A stretch of 64,000 bases of DNA from Terrilactibacillus laevilacticus (GCF_006517395.1 NZ_VDCY01000001.1:62001-126000); one strand, 5' to 3'. Numbered from the stretch's first letter, positions 1 to 9,002 are shown. The notes: generated by a model from the sequence alone, not told the origin. A program made the numbers and translations.

Positions 1-195
1 TCCAGCATATCCGAATGTGTCAGGATAAATTAAATATCCTTCATCTTGAAGAATATTTTGAATCGCATCTATGTTTTGACTAAACTGTTTTTGAATGAAT
101 TTGTGTTCGTTGACTTCTGCTTTCGATAGTTGTGGATAAAGAAAACTACCCACCATAACGAAAGCGATCATGATAAATCTAAAAAATCTATTCAT
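1..195 (-). CDS. Secreted protein of unknown function, N-terminal part only
   Basis: Only the first 65 residues are in the window; the gene continues past the left edge. The ATG is at 193-195 and follows an AAGGAG-like ribosome site (read on the minus strand). The product opens with MNRFFRFIMIAFVMVGSF, a short basic start and a hydrophobic stretch, then LYPQLSKAEV, where a signal peptidase cut after SKA is plausible. The part after the signal (from EVNEHKFIQKQF) is polar and looks extracytoplasmic. I do not recognise the family from this fragment. It is divergent from the thioesterase gene to its right. Confidence 0.6.
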   Translation of the reverse strand, partial: MNRFFRFIMIAFVMVGSFLYPQLSKAEVNEHKFIQKQFSQNIDAIQNILQDEGYLIYPDTFGYAG

Positions 196-423
196 ATTAG
201 AAAACTCCTTTATGAGCCAGTAGACATTAATTAGTAAGCCACGTGACTCATTTTACCGTTACAAGATAACAAGCATGTATTAGTGAAATAACATCTTAAT
301 AACAAACTTTTTCTTAATTGTAATATTGGTAAGTAATAGAAGTTTTAAGTTGTCTTAATGGATTTGTTTTTTAAAAAACTAGTATACTAGGATTAATGAA
401 AATGATTTCAAGGAGTGTAGGCA

Positions 424-939
424 TTGGAAGTTAAGAAAGTAAGTCAATCAAGATCTGTGACATCGTCACATGTCTTGCCAACAGATACAAACAATCATGG
501 CACTTTATTTGGTGGAAAATTAATGATGTATATTGATGATATTGCAGCAGTTGCAGCGACTAGACATGCGAGACAGCTTGTTGTTACAGCATCAACGGAC
601 TCTGTGGATTTTATTCATCCAATCAATGCGGGATCAGCGGTATGTTTGGAAGCTTTTGTGACCTATACAAAGAGAACTTCAATGGAAGTATTTGTGAAAG
701 TTACTGGAGAAGATCTCATTTCTGGTGAAAAAAAGCTATGTACAACCTCATTTCTAACTTTTGTTGCAATAGATGAAGAAGGAAAACCATCACCAGTACC
801 TCAAGTCGTTCCAGAGTCGGAAGAGGAGAAGTGGCTTTATGAAACGGCGCCAAAACGATTTGAACATCGGAAACTAAGAAGGCGTGAAAGACGAGAATTT
901 CACGAAGTTTTAACGCTTAAATCACCTTGGGAAGATTAG
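424..939 (+). CDS. Acyl-CoA thioesterase, hotdog fold (YkhA type)
   Basis: A 171-residue single-domain hotdog protein of the cytosolic acyl-CoA hydrolase group (B. subtilis YkhA type), expected to hydrolyse acyl-CoA to free acid and CoA. Residues about 15-40 carry the family signature (LPTDTNNHGTLFGGKLM, with the Asn-His-Gly-Phe-Gly-Gly pattern); STDSVDFIHP near 58-68 carries the conserved Asp. The C-terminus is short and basic (KRFEHRKLRRRERREF), which is usual in Bacillus members. The start is TTG, 8 bases after AGGAG at 411-415. The gene stands alone. Family assignment is firm; the substrate is inferred. Confidence 0.88.
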   Translation: MEVKKVSQSRSVTSSHVLPTDTNNHGTLFGGKLMMYIDDIAAVAATRHARQLVVTASTDSVDFIHPINAGSAVCLEAFVTYTKRTSMEVFVKVTGEDLISGEKKLCTTSFLTFVAIDEEGKPSPVPQVVPESEEEKWLYETAPKRFEHRKLRRRERREFHEVLTLKSPWED

Positions 940-1089
940 ATTACCATTTTTTTCTTTTCTATTACATAGAAAAAAGATCATTTGAGGATAATTAGGCAAC
1001 TGTACACAACATTTCATACATAAAACATATGATGTAGTGTGAGATGAGTTATAGGTCTCAACAATCTTGATAAAGGAGCGATTGACGAT

Positions 1090-1179
1090 ATGGGTTATTC
1101 AGGTGGAGCAAACGGATTTGCGTTAATCGTTGTACTCTTCATTTTGTTAATTATTGTTGGTACGGCGTACGTATATTAA
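1090..1179 (+). CDS. YjcZ-family small sporulation protein
   Basis: A 29-residue peptide, MGYSGGANGFALIVVLFILL at its start and ending IIVGTAYVY. This is the YjcZ/YjcM-type pattern: a Gly-rich polar start and one hydrophobic helix. Family members are made during sporulation. AAGGAG at 1073-1078 precedes the ATG, and a strong terminator follows directly. A CATACAT box at 1015-1021 resembles a mother-cell sigma factor -10 element, but I could not match a convincing -35 box, so sporulation control rests on the family. Confidence 0.82.
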   Translation: MGYSGGANGFALIVVLFILLIIVGTAYVY

Positions 1180-1193
1180 AAACGAATATATTT

Positions 1194-1224
1194 AAAGACC
1201 ACTCTATTATGAGTGGTCTTTTTA
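1194..1224 (+). terminator. Rho-independent terminator after the YjcZ-family gene
   Basis: AAGACCACTC and GAGTGGTCTT form a 10-bp stem around a short loop, followed by a T run. Confidence 0.85.
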
Positions 1225-1233
1225 ATGCGCCAA

Positions 1234-1313
1234 ACTGCCTGTAAAAGTCCGATTGGTTCAGGCTAACCAATCATTGGGAAAAAGAACTTCTAAATGTTAA
1301 AGTTTCACTTTAT
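1234..1313 (+). repeat. Family A hairpin element, copy 1 (short form)
   Basis: An 80-bp copy of a repeat also found at 3461-3669 and 53395-53605. It starts ACTGCCTGTAAAAGTCCGAT, has a hairpin (GATTGGTT...AACCAATC), a weaker second hairpin, and ends AAAGTTTCACTTTAT. This copy lacks the inserted module C of the other two. Its right end overlaps the last codons and the TGA stop (1305-1307) of the riboflavin transporter gene on the opposite strand. Confidence 0.75.
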
Positions 1314-1910
1314 CGCATAGGTTTTTAGGTAAGATTTTAATCGAATATATAACGGAATCATAATGATTGTCAGTATAATCCCCTTAATGATATTAAATGG
1401 AGCGACACCAAGTATGACTAATGTAAATAAATTATGAATGGTATGGTTCGCAGAATGTGCTATTGCTACTGCACTATCGATACTTAATCCTAGAAATAAA
1501 GCATAGCTTGGAAAAATAACGTAATAATTGGCTATAGTCATGATAATAGTCATTAAAATGGTTCCAAATAACATACCCATCGTTAAGGAGCGAGTGGTTC
1601 TACTCTTTTTAAATATCAAGTTAAATACAACGATGAGAATGGATCCCGTAACGAAATTCGCTAATTCACCAACGGGAACAACGGTTGGTGTCCCATTTAT
1701 GATATAGTGAATCAGATTCTTAATTGCTTCGATGACAATTCCACTACCTGGACCAAAAAGAACAGTTCCAATAAGAGCGGGTATATCACTAAAATCTAAT
1801 GTTAAAAAAACAGGTAGTAAAGGTAACGGAAAAGCGATCGTCATAATTAAATAACCGATGGTAGAGAGTAAGGCTATAAAAATCATTTTTTTCAAAGACG
1901 TATTTTTCAT
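1305..1910 (-). CDS. ribU: Riboflavin ECF transporter substrate-binding subunit (RibU type)
   Basis: A 201-residue membrane protein with about six hydrophobic segments. It is the S component of an energy-coupling-factor transporter, which binds riboflavin and works with the shared EcfA/EcfA'/EcfT module encoded elsewhere. The segment LDFSDIPALIGTVLFGPGSG (about 38-57) and the following NLIHYIINGTPTVVPVGELA are typical of RibU/YpaA. I chose the ATG at 1910 because GGGGTGAT lies just before it on the minus strand; the frame is open for 19 more upstream codons but with no ribosome site. The riboflavin assignment is reinforced by the FMN riboswitch upstream. The gene's end overlaps a family A repeat. 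Confidence 0.92.
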   Translation of the reverse strand: MKNTSLKKMIFIALLSTIGYLIMTIAFPLPLLPVFLTLDFSDIPALIGTVLFGPGSGIVIEAIKNLIHYIINGTPTVVPVGELANFVTGSILIVVFNLIFKKSRTTRSLTMGMLFGTILMTIIMTIANYYVIFPSYALFLGLSIDSAVAIAHSANHTIHNLFTLVILGVAPFNIIKGIILTIIMIPLYIRLKSYLKTYAIK

Positions 1911-1964
1911 CAGATCACCCCATATTATGATAGTTAGGTTCTGATGATGCGAATGAATATTATA

Positions 1965-1998
1965 CAAAAATGCCCAAGATAGCTATCTTGGGCATTTG
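1965..1998 (-). terminator. Terminator of the FMN riboswitch (expression platform)
   Basis: On the minus strand TGCCCAAGATAGCTATCTTGGGCA is an almost perfect stem followed by TTTTTG. It lies between the FMN aptamer and the ribU start codon, so FMN binding is expected to stop transcription here. Confidence 0.82.
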
Positions 1999-2071
1999 TT
2001 ATGGATTTAAGACACGTTTAATAGAATGAATGCGTCAAAATAAAAGGCATTCAAATAAAATAAACATCGCA

Positions 2072-2200
2072 TCATCCTTCTCCCATCCAGACTGTACTGT
2101 CGGTTCTGGAATCTAACCAGATCTGCTCGAAAGCTCGCGGACTTAGAGTACGATACTCCTCACCGCCGGTCGGGAATTTCACCCTGCCCTGAAGGAACGT
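2072..2200 (-). promoter_or_regulatory. FMN riboswitch (RFN element) controlling ribU
   Basis: The minus strand shows the conserved RFN blocks in order: TTCAGGGCAGGGTGAAATTC, CCGACCGGCGGTGAGGAG, GTCCGCGAGC, CTGGTTAGATTCCAGAACCG and GGATGGGAGAAGGATGA. It binds FMN and represses riboflavin uptake when FMN is plentiful. A terminator hairpin follows at 1965-1998. Confidence 0.95.
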
Positions 2201-2216
2201 CTATTAAATTACTATT

Positions 2217-2245
2217 AGTATATTTTATTTTTAAAACAAAGACAA
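2217..2245 (-). promoter_or_regulatory. Sigma-A promoter of the FMN riboswitch/ribU transcript
   Basis: On the minus strand TTGTCT (2240-2245), a 17-base spacer and TATACT (2217-2222). Transcription would begin near 2210, right at the aptamer's 5' edge, so ribU is transcribed separately from menA. Confidence 0.7.
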
Positions 2246-2271
2246 TATTATTGCTCAGCAAATCGAACCGT

Positions 2272-3183
2272 TTAAATAAAATGATCCAAGACAATGCCTA
2301 GTGAAAGTAAGAATCCAAAAGCTGTTTGCATTTGTGCCGTGGCTTTCATTGCTGGCATGAGCTGAATGGACTTCGTTTTACCTCGGAAGAGTTTTGTCGC
2401 TTTGTACGCTTTTGGCAAACTTGCAAAGACAACTAATGTCCATACAGATTCGACGTGAAGTAGCATCAATCCGATAATCCACAAATAGGAAATAATGAAG
2501 AGACCAGCCAATAAAATAATGGCTTTTTTTCTACCAATTAAGATAGGTAGTGTAAATCGTCCTTTCTCCTTATCGCGATCTAAATCACGAATGTTGTTGG
2601 CCATATTTATGCCACCAACGAGCAGTCCAATTGGAACAGAAATTAAAATACTATCAATGGTGATGGTATTGGTTTGAATAAAAAAGGAGATAAGGATAAT
2701 AAAAACACCCATAAATAGACCAGATGCTAGTTCACCAAACGGTGTATAAGCAATTGGGAATGGCCCAGCTGAGTAAAAATAGCCTGTAAGCATACAAATA
2801 GTCCCAATAACGGCAATCCACCAGTTACTCGCTATACAAATATAGATACCAATAAAAGCACTAACGAGACAGAAAGCATAGGCTAGATGAAGGATGGTTT
2901 TAGGCTTGAATCCATCACGAACGATAGAACCACCAATACCAACAGACTCATGTGAATCAAGACCTCGTTTAAAATCAAAATATTCATTAAATAAGTTCGT
3001 TGCAATTTGTATAAACATCGAGGCAACCAACATAGCCAAAAAGAGCAGTAAATGGACTCTCCCTATAGGAAGGGCTAGCGCTGTCCCTAACGTCACCGGT
3101 ACGAAGGACGCAGTTAGTGTATGAGGACGTAACATGGTCCACCACTTTTTAAAACCTTTATTTTTCTTTAAGTGATCACTCAT
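2272..3183 (-). CDS. menA: 1,4-dihydroxy-2-naphthoate polyprenyltransferase MenA
   Basis: A 303-residue UbiA-family membrane prenyltransferase that attaches the polyprenyl tail to 1,4-dihydroxy-2-naphthoate, giving demethylmenaquinone. Both Asp-rich Mg-diphosphate motifs are present: NLFNEYFDFKRGLDSHES near residue 65 and NNIRDLDRDKEKGRFTLP near 195. The remainder is hydrophobic helices. Start ATG has GGGAGAG upstream. The start MSDHLKKNKGFKKWWTMLRP is typical of Bacillales MenA. The gene is divergent from menF; in B. subtilis menA is not next to the other men genes, so this arrangement gathers nearly all of the late pathway. Confidence 0.95.
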   Translation of the reverse strand: MSDHLKKNKGFKKWWTMLRPHTLTASFVPVTLGTALALPIGRVHLLLFLAMLVASMFIQIATNLFNEYFDFKRGLDSHESVGIGGSIVRDGFKPKTILHLAYAFCLVSAFIGIYICIASNWWIAVIGTICMLTGYFYSAGPFPIAYTPFGELASGLFMGVFIILISFFIQTNTITIDSILISVPIGLLVGGINMANNIRDLDRDKEKGRFTLPILIGRKKAIILLAGLFIISYLWIIGLMLLHVESVWTLVVFASLPKAYKATKLFRGKTKSIQLMPAMKATAQMQTAFGFLLSLGIVLDHFI

Positions 3184-3460
3184 CTGTTTTCTCTCCCAAA
3201 AAATAGTCGTCTATACTTACACATAGCGATTATGAATTATTAGAAAACCTAGGCCATTGTTCTAGTCATTTTCTTCATAACCACTCGAAGGACAAGTTAA
3301 TCGGGAGATATGACTCTGACTATATCTCCAAACAATTTTGTACCTGTGTAAAGACTTATCGGATATATAAAATCCTTTTACTTTCAGTTTAAAAAAATGA
3401 ACAGTAAGTGTCAACTTTTTGACAATTATCGATAAATATTATGACATTATTTTTGTCTTT

Positions 3461-3669
3461 CCCGCCTTAACGGGCAGTAAGACTCCTGTCTCAAGATTCT
3501 GAGTATTCAAAGAAGATAGGTGCGGGATCAACTGCCCGTAAAGGTCCGATTGGTTCAGCTAACCATCAGTGGGGGATGACGCAGGCTAAAAACCTGGCGT
3601 CCTGTCGCAACGCCTGCACTAGCACATCCTGTGCGTCGAAAAACCCTACAGATGGAAGTTTCACTTTAT
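3461..3669 (+). repeat. Family A hairpin element, copy 2 (long form with module C)
   Basis: Starts CCCGCCTTAACGGGCAG and ends GGAAGTTTCACTTTAT. CGGGCAGT (3471-3478) pairs with ACTGCCCG (3531-3538) as an outer stem. The GATTGGTTCAGCTAACC hairpin follows, then a second hairpin whose loop is filled by module C at 3581-3640. The 874-bp gap between menA and menF holds this element, a family B element at 3780-3993, and little else that I can assign; the divergent men promoters must lie in the remaining flanks. Confidence 0.75.
3581..3640 (+). repeat. Module C inside family A copy 2
   Basis: A stretch from GCAGGCTAAAAACCTGGCGT to GTGCGTCGAA with small hairpins closed by TCCTG-type loops (GGCGT...ACGCC and GCAC...GTGC). 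Homologous stretches lie at 3900-3957 (inverted), 10591-10652, 53517-53575 and 55105-55175 (inverted). Confidence 0.7.
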
Positions 3670-3779
3670 TATTAATCAGTATCGTTGACACTTGAAAATA
3701 AACAGGTGTAATCTAAAGGGTAGTTTCTAAGTGCTTAAGTGCTAGAAAAATTGATTTTATTTTGATAACGTACCTTAAA

Positions 3780-3993
3780 GAGGTTGTTCAAAAAGTCACC
3801 AAATGATAAGCTGCGAATCTCGGCGCCCGCTTGTTTTTCCGGTCCTCATGTAGAAAAAAACTACATTCCAGTCCTCAAAACGGCGCCGCCTTGATCTTCC
3901 GACGCCCAGGACGGGCTAGTACTGGCGTTCTGGCAGGATGCCAGCGTACTTAGCCAGTAACCCTTTTCATTTGTCACCTTTTTGAACACGCAC
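3780..3993 (-). mobile_element. Family B MITE-like element, copy 1 (contains module C)
   Basis: A 214-bp non-coding element, read on the minus strand from GTGCGTGTTCAAAAAGGTGA to GACTTTTTGAACAACCTC. The ends form an imperfect inverted repeat around GTTCAAAAAG. It is nearly identical to copy 2 at 10556-10769, including module C at 3900-3957. Flanks read TTTTA and TTTAA in that orientation, one mismatch from a 5-bp target duplication. It lies about 64 bp upstream of menF. Confidence 0.85.
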
Positions 3994-4057
3994 TAAAATT
4001 GAGTTATCGAAAACACTAACTTACGTCGGTCATGAATAAATAAAGAAGGATTTGAGT

Positions 4058-5464
4058 TTGTTGACAAAGGATGCGTTATTATTCGACCTTTTGGCTAAAG
4101 GATGCTTAAGGCAAGAGCAATTAAAAAAGTCGATTCTTGTTAGCTATACAAGAGAATTTGATTCATTTGATGCCATCGATATCTTTCATATAGGAGAAAA
4201 GTGGAATAGAGAGCAGCGCTTATTCTGGTCAGATCCAGATGGCATCGAACGCGTTGGTTTAGGTTATGTCTTGAGATTAACAGCAGCAGGAGAAAATCGT
4301 GTTTCTTCTATCGCAGAACAAAAGAAGAAACTATTTAATGATGCAATAATCGAAAAATGGGATCAAGGATTGTCAGGTGGACCATTGCTATTCGGTGGTT
4401 TCTCTTTTGATCCGGATAATCAAAAAACATCTCTAAAATGGCATTCGTTTGGGGATGCTACTTTTGTTCTTCCTGAAATTTTACTGACTAGAACAAAAGA
4501 AAATAAAAGTCTATTGACGATAAATTGTTTAATGACTAAGGATAAAAAGCCTTATGAAGAATATAAGAGATTATATGAACAAATACAACATTTAAAAAGA
4601 CCTCAAAGAAAGTTAGCGTCCCTTTTAGAGGAAGATGAATGGACTTCGACTGAGGAACACCTTGATGAGTGGATGATAAGTGTTAAAAAAGCGATCGACA
4701 TGATTCAATCGGGCACTATGCAGAAAATTGTTTTATCTCGAACAATGCGCGTGGATCGTAAAGTTCCTTATGATATAGAAGCTATATTGAAAGCATTGGT
4801 TGAACATCAAGCAAGTCATTATGTCTTTGCTTTTACAATGGGTGAATCCACGTTTCTTGGCGCCTCACCAGAAAGACTTGTAAAAAAACAGGGGACTGAC
4901 ATTCGGTCAATGTGTTTGGCGGGGACAACAACAAGGGGTAAAACAGAAGAAGAAGATAAAGAGAAGGCTGAACTTCTGCTTCGTGATCAAAAAAACTTAC
5001 AGGAACACCAATGGGTCGTTAATATGATCTCACAGGTTCTAAGCAGTTTTTGTCAGTCACTGGTCGTTCCTCAGAGTCCATCTATTCTTAAAGCAGGACA
5101 AGTTCAGCATTTATGTACACCAATTTCAGGAAAATTAAAAGAAGATAAGACCATTCTCGAACTTGTACAGGCATTGCATCCAACTCCTGCTTTAGGCGGT
5201 TATCCACAAAAAGAAGCTCTTCAATGGATCAGAGAACTAGAAGTTTCTGATCGAGGGTGGTATGGATCTCCTGTTGGTTGGATGGATGAACATGACGATG
5301 GTGAATATATCGTTGCGATACGTTCATGTTTAATCAAAAATTCGACAGCCTTGTTATTTGCTGGATGCGGTCTTGTTTCGGATTCAACGGTCACGGAGGA
5401 GTTAAAAGAAACGAGAGCAAAATTTAAACCTATTTTTTCTGCATTAGGAGGATTATATGACTAG
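4058..5464 (+). CDS. menF: Isochorismate synthase MenF
   Basis: A chorismate-binding enzyme of about 468 residues that isomerises chorismate to isochorismate, the first committed menaquinone step. The C-terminal half has the family blocks IQSGTMQKIVLSRTMRV, TFLGASPERLV, LHPTPALGGYPQKEAL, SDRGWYGSPVGWMD and TEELKETRAKF (Mg and substrate binding). Two TTG starts are possible: 4052, only one base after AAGGA, and 4058, seven bases after it; I prefer 4058. The 3' end overlaps menD by 8 bases, so translation is coupled. Confidence 0.95.
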   Translation: MLTKDALLFDLLAKGCLRQEQLKKSILVSYTREFDSFDAIDIFHIGEKWNREQRLFWSDPDGIERVGLGYVLRLTAAGENRVSSIAEQKKKLFNDAIIEKWDQGLSGGPLLFGGFSFDPDNQKTSLKWHSFGDATFVLPEILLTRTKENKSLLTINCLMTKDKKPYEEYKRLYEQIQHLKRPQRKLASLLEEDEWTSTEEHLDEWMISVKKAIDMIQSGTMQKIVLSRTMRVDRKVPYDIEAILKALVEHQASHYVFAFTMGESTFLGASPERLVKKQGTDIRSMCLAGTTTRGKTEEEDKEKAELLLRDQKNLQEHQWVVNMISQVLSSFCQSLVVPQSPSILKAGQVQHLCTPISGKLKEDKTILELVQALHPTPALGGYPQKEALQWIRELEVSDRGWYGSPVGWMDEHDDGEYIVAIRSCLIKNSTALLFAGCGLVSDSTVTEELKETRAKFKPIFSALGGLYD

Positions 5465-7199
5465 GCATCAAGAAAAACTTACAAGATTTTGTGCGGCATT
5501 TATTGATGAGTTAGCTCTTTCTGGTCTGAAACACATTGTCATTAGTCCAGGTTCCCGTTCGACCCCTTTAACGATGCTTTTTGATAACTGTCCGGATATT
5601 AAGGTCTGGATGAATGTTGATGAAAGATCTGCAGGTTTTTTCGCTCTTGGAATAGCCAAAGCCTGCATGGAACCTGTTGCCATCTTATGTACATCGGGTA
5701 CGGCAGCTGCGAACTACTATCCAGCCATCGTAGAAGCAAAACTCGCCGGGGTCCCGCTCGTCGTATTAACAGCGGATCGCCCGCATCACCTCCGAGATGT
5801 TGGGGCACCTCAGGCTATAGACCAAATCAAACTATATGGCGATCAGGTCAAGTGGTTTAAAGAGATGCCTCCACAGTCAGATGAGAAGCATACATTACAG
5901 TTTGTTCGTAAAATGGCTAGACGTGCTTATTCAGTATCGGCTGCTTCGCCAAAAGGGCCGGTTCATTTAAACTTTCCATTTGAAGAGCCTTTGATTCCCT
6001 CTCCAGATATGGATAATCTTTGGACTAAGGGTCACTCTGGATCATTTTATTATGAAAATGAATTAGGAAGTATACCAGAGCACCAGTTATTCCCTCTTTT
6101 ACACGATATTCAATCTATTAACAAGGGTTTGATTGTGGTAGGACCTGTGACGAATGAAGAGGCAATACCATATATCAATGCGTTTGCCAAACAATGTGGG
6201 TTTCCAATTATAGCAGATCCTTTATCTGGAATGAGATCAGGTGACCACGATAAAACACAGATCATTGATATGTATGATGCCATCTTTAGAGAACCAAGTA
6301 TACCTGATTTATTGGCATCGGACGGTGTTATCCGTTTTGGAGCGATGCCTGTATCGAAATCTTTCTCGACCTATTTAACAAAGGTCGAACCCAAAACCTA
6401 TCTTATCGTTGATGAAAAAGGGAGTTGGCGTGATCCAACTCATTTGTCAACACAGATGATCGGAATGAGTCCAATCTCTTTCTGTCAACTTCTAACATCA
6501 ACCTTGCAGATGACTAAAAATGATCGCTGGCTATCTCAATGGATTAATATCAATCGGGATATACAAAAAAGAGTAAAAGATTACTCAGAAGAAGAGCTTT
6601 GGTTTGAAGGACAAGCCTTTGTTGAGGTCCTAAATGAAGCAAAGCCAGAAGCGACTCTTTTTGTTGGTAATAGCATGCCTGTACGCGATTTAGATACTTT
6701 CTTTATATCTCAAGAGAAAAAGATACATCCAATGGCTAATCGCGGGGCAAATGGAATCGATGGCGTCATATCAACAGCTCTTGGAGCGGCAGCTGTAAGA
6801 CCATCCGTCATTCTAGTGATTGGTGATCTATCTTTTTACCATGATATGAATGGATTACTGATGAGTAAATGTTATGATATTGATATCACCATTGTCGTTG
6901 TGAATAATAACGGCGGAGGGATATTTTCATTTTTACCTCAAGCTAAAGAATCTGATCGTTTTGAAGCGTTATTTGCTACGTCCACCGACCTTGAAATTGA
7001 GTATGCTGCTCGAATGTACAAAGGAAAGTATTCAAATCCGACCACTTGGCAGGCATTCAGGAAAGAACTTCAATTGGCTAATGATGAACCTGGACTGAAG
7101 GTGATTGAGATTCAAACGAATCGACAGGAAAATACGTCTATTCATCGTAAGTTGTGGGATGACATCCAAGATATTGTTAAAGCGAGATTGATCCCATGA
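5457..7199 (+). CDS. menD: SEPHCHC synthase MenD (thiamine-diphosphate enzyme)
   Basis: A 580-residue ThDP enzyme that joins 2-oxoglutarate and isochorismate to give SEPHCHC. The N-terminal catalytic Glu lies in VDERSAGFFALGIAK; the N-terminal HIVISPGSRSTPLTML is the MenD signature. The ThDP/Mg motif runs from GDLSFYHDMNGLL at residue 456 to NNNGGGIFSFL at 483. Full family length. The ATG follows AGGAGG within the end of menF. The 3' end overlaps menH by four bases (ATGA). Confidence 0.97.
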   Translation: MTRHQEKLTRFCAAFIDELALSGLKHIVISPGSRSTPLTMLFDNCPDIKVWMNVDERSAGFFALGIAKACMEPVAILCTSGTAAANYYPAIVEAKLAGVPLVVLTADRPHHLRDVGAPQAIDQIKLYGDQVKWFKEMPPQSDEKHTLQFVRKMARRAYSVSAASPKGPVHLNFPFEEPLIPSPDMDNLWTKGHSGSFYYENELGSIPEHQLFPLLHDIQSINKGLIVVGPVTNEEAIPYINAFAKQCGFPIIADPLSGMRSGDHDKTQIIDMYDAIFREPSIPDLLASDGVIRFGAMPVSKSFSTYLTKVEPKTYLIVDEKGSWRDPTHLSTQMIGMSPISFCQLLTSTLQMTKNDRWLSQWININRDIQKRVKDYSEEELWFEGQAFVEVLNEAKPEATLFVGNSMPVRDLDTFFISQEKKIHPMANRGANGIDGVISTALGAAAVRPSVILVIGDLSFYHDMNGLLMSKCYDIDITIVVVNNNGGGIFSFLPQAKESDRFEALFATSTDLEIEYAARMYKGKYSNPTTWQAFRKELQLANDEPGLKVIEIQTNRQENTSIHRKLWDDIQDIVKARLIP

Positions 7200-8065
7200 T
7201 TCAATTTATCGAAACCATGGGCGTTCAGCATGCTGTTAATATCCATGGAGAAAAATCTCATCCCCCACTGCTTCTTTTACATGGGTTTACTGGAACGATG
7301 GAGACCTGGCAATGTTTTATAAATGAATGGTCAGAGCGATTTTATATCATTCAAGTTGATATTGTTGGTCACGGTAAAACCATAGCACCGAATGATGTGA
7401 ATTTTTACCATATGGAACACGAGGCAGCGTCTATCATTCAACTTTTGGACAAATTAGGTGTTTCAGTAGCCAATATCGCTGGCTATTCCATGGGTGGAAG
7501 ACTTGCTTTATATTTGAAAAATGCCTATCCTCATCGAGTTAATCATGTTTTACTCGAAAGTAGTTCTCCAGGTTTAGACAGTGAACATGAACGTGAAGAA
7601 CGGAAGATAAGAGACCATCAATTAGCCAAGAGATTACAAGAAGAATCGATCGAATCGTTTGTTGATTTTTGGGAAAATATACCTTTGTTTCATACTCAAA
7701 GGCGTTTATCAAAAGAAGAACAGCTTAAGATTAGAAAAGAAAGATGTTCTCAAAATGGAGGTAAGCTTGCGCTAAGTTTAATGGGGATGGGCACAGGACA
7801 GCAGGACAATCTCTGGCCGTATCTTCCTAACATAAATCATTTGTTTTTAATTACAGGAACATTAGATTCAAAATTTATGAACATTAATCGAAAGATGTAT
7901 GAGATGCTTCCAAATGCAAAATGGTTTAGTATTAAGAGTGTAGGACATGCTGTTCATATTGAAGCACCAAGTTTGTTTAGTCAACTTGTCTACGATCTTT
8001 TCTATAATGAAATTAAGGGTGTAGGACAAGATAATAGGAATAGTAAAAAAATGATTATTGAATGA
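7196..8065 (+). CDS. menH: SHCHC synthase MenH (alpha/beta hydrolase)
   Basis: A 289-residue alpha/beta hydrolase that eliminates pyruvate from SEPHCHC to give SHCHC. The nucleophile elbow GYSMGGR contains Ser98; the oxyanion region is LLHGFTGTMETW (28-39). The acid is probably the Asp of GTLDSKF, and the base His is in SVGHAVHIEAP. The start overlaps menD by ATGA. It is a little longer than many MenH proteins owing to a polar C-terminal tail (after about residue 265). Confidence 0.92.
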   Translation: MIQFIETMGVQHAVNIHGEKSHPPLLLLHGFTGTMETWQCFINEWSERFYIIQVDIVGHGKTIAPNDVNFYHMEHEAASIIQLLDKLGVSVANIAGYSMGGRLALYLKNAYPHRVNHVLLESSSPGLDSEHEREERKIRDHQLAKRLQEESIESFVDFWENIPLFHTQRRLSKEEQLKIRKERCSQNGGKLALSLMGMGTGQQDNLWPYLPNINHLFLITGTLDSKFMNINRKMYEMLPNAKWFSIKSVGHAVHIEAPSLFSQLVYDLFYNEIKGVGQDNRNSKKMIIE

Positions 8066-8082
8066 GAAAGTGAGGATATAAA

Positions 8083-8901
8083 ATGACTTTTGAATGGAAA
8101 CCAGTCCGTACATATGATGAGATTATTTTTGAAACATATGAAGGCATCGCTAAGATTACGATTAATCGCCCGCACGTACACAATGCCTTTACACCTAAAA
8201 CGGTCATAGAAATGATTGATGCTTTTTCTAGGGCACGTGATGATTCAAGTATTGGCGTTATCATTTTAACTGGAGCAGGCGATAAAGCATTTTGCTCAGG
8301 TGGTGACCAAAAAATTAGAGGAAATGGTGGGTATGTCGGTGATGATAACATTCCGCGTCTGAATGTGTTAGATTTACAACGCCTCATGCGCACGATTCCG
8401 AAACCGGTCATTGCTATGGTCGCTGGGTATGCTATTGGGGGAGGACATGTTCTTCATGTCATCAGTGATTTAACGATCGCTGCAGATAACGCTATCTTTG
8501 GACAAACTGGACCTAAGGTAGGAAGTTTTGATGCTGGATACGGGGCAGGTTACTTAGCTCGGCTTGTCGGTCATAAAAAAGCCAGAGAAATTTGGTTTTT
8601 ATGCAGACAATATAATGCGAAGGAAGCGTTAGATATGGGTCTCGTTAATACGGTTGTTCCGTTAGAGCAGCTTGAAGAAGAAACGGTAAAATGGTGTAAA
8701 GAAATCTTATCAAAAAGTTCAACAGCGATCCGATTCCTAAAAGCATCATTTAATGCTGATACAGATGGTTTAGCAGGCCTTCAACAATTGGGCGGAGATG
8801 CCACCTTATTGTATTATACGACAGATGAGGCAAAAGAAGGTAGAGATGCTTTCAAAGAGAAACGCGATCCGGACTTTGGGAAGTTCCCAAGATTCCCTTG
8901 A
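8083..8901 (+). CDS. menB: 1,4-dihydroxy-2-naphthoyl-CoA synthase MenB
   Basis: A 272-residue crotonase-fold enzyme that cyclises o-succinylbenzoyl-CoA to dihydroxynaphthoyl-CoA. Recognisable MenB blocks are [76 protein letters not shown] and the C-terminal [13 protein letters not shown]. It is 17 bases after menH with its own GTGAGGA ribosome site, in the men operon. Very strongly conserved, so identification is secure. Confidence 0.98.
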   Translation: MTFEWKPVRTYDEIIFETYEGIAKITINRPHVHNAFTPKTVIEMIDAFSRARDDSSIGVIILTGAGDKAFCSGGDQKIRGNGGYVGDDNIPRLNVLDLQRLMRTIPKPVIAMVAGYAIGGGHVLHVISDLTIAADNAIFGQTGPKVGSFDAGYGAGYLARLVGHKKAREIWFLCRQYNAKEALDMGLVNTVVPLEQLEEETVKWCKEILSKSSTAIRFLKASFNADTDGLAGLQQLGGDATLLYYTTDEAKEGRDAFKEKRDPDFGKFPRFP

Positions 8902-9002
8902 TTTGAACTCTTTTAAATTAGGTATTAAGTAAGCTAATTTAAGATTTCGCAGTTTTTTCAGGGATCTTCAATAACTTTTTCAAATGGATCTCACTTGAAT
9001 TT

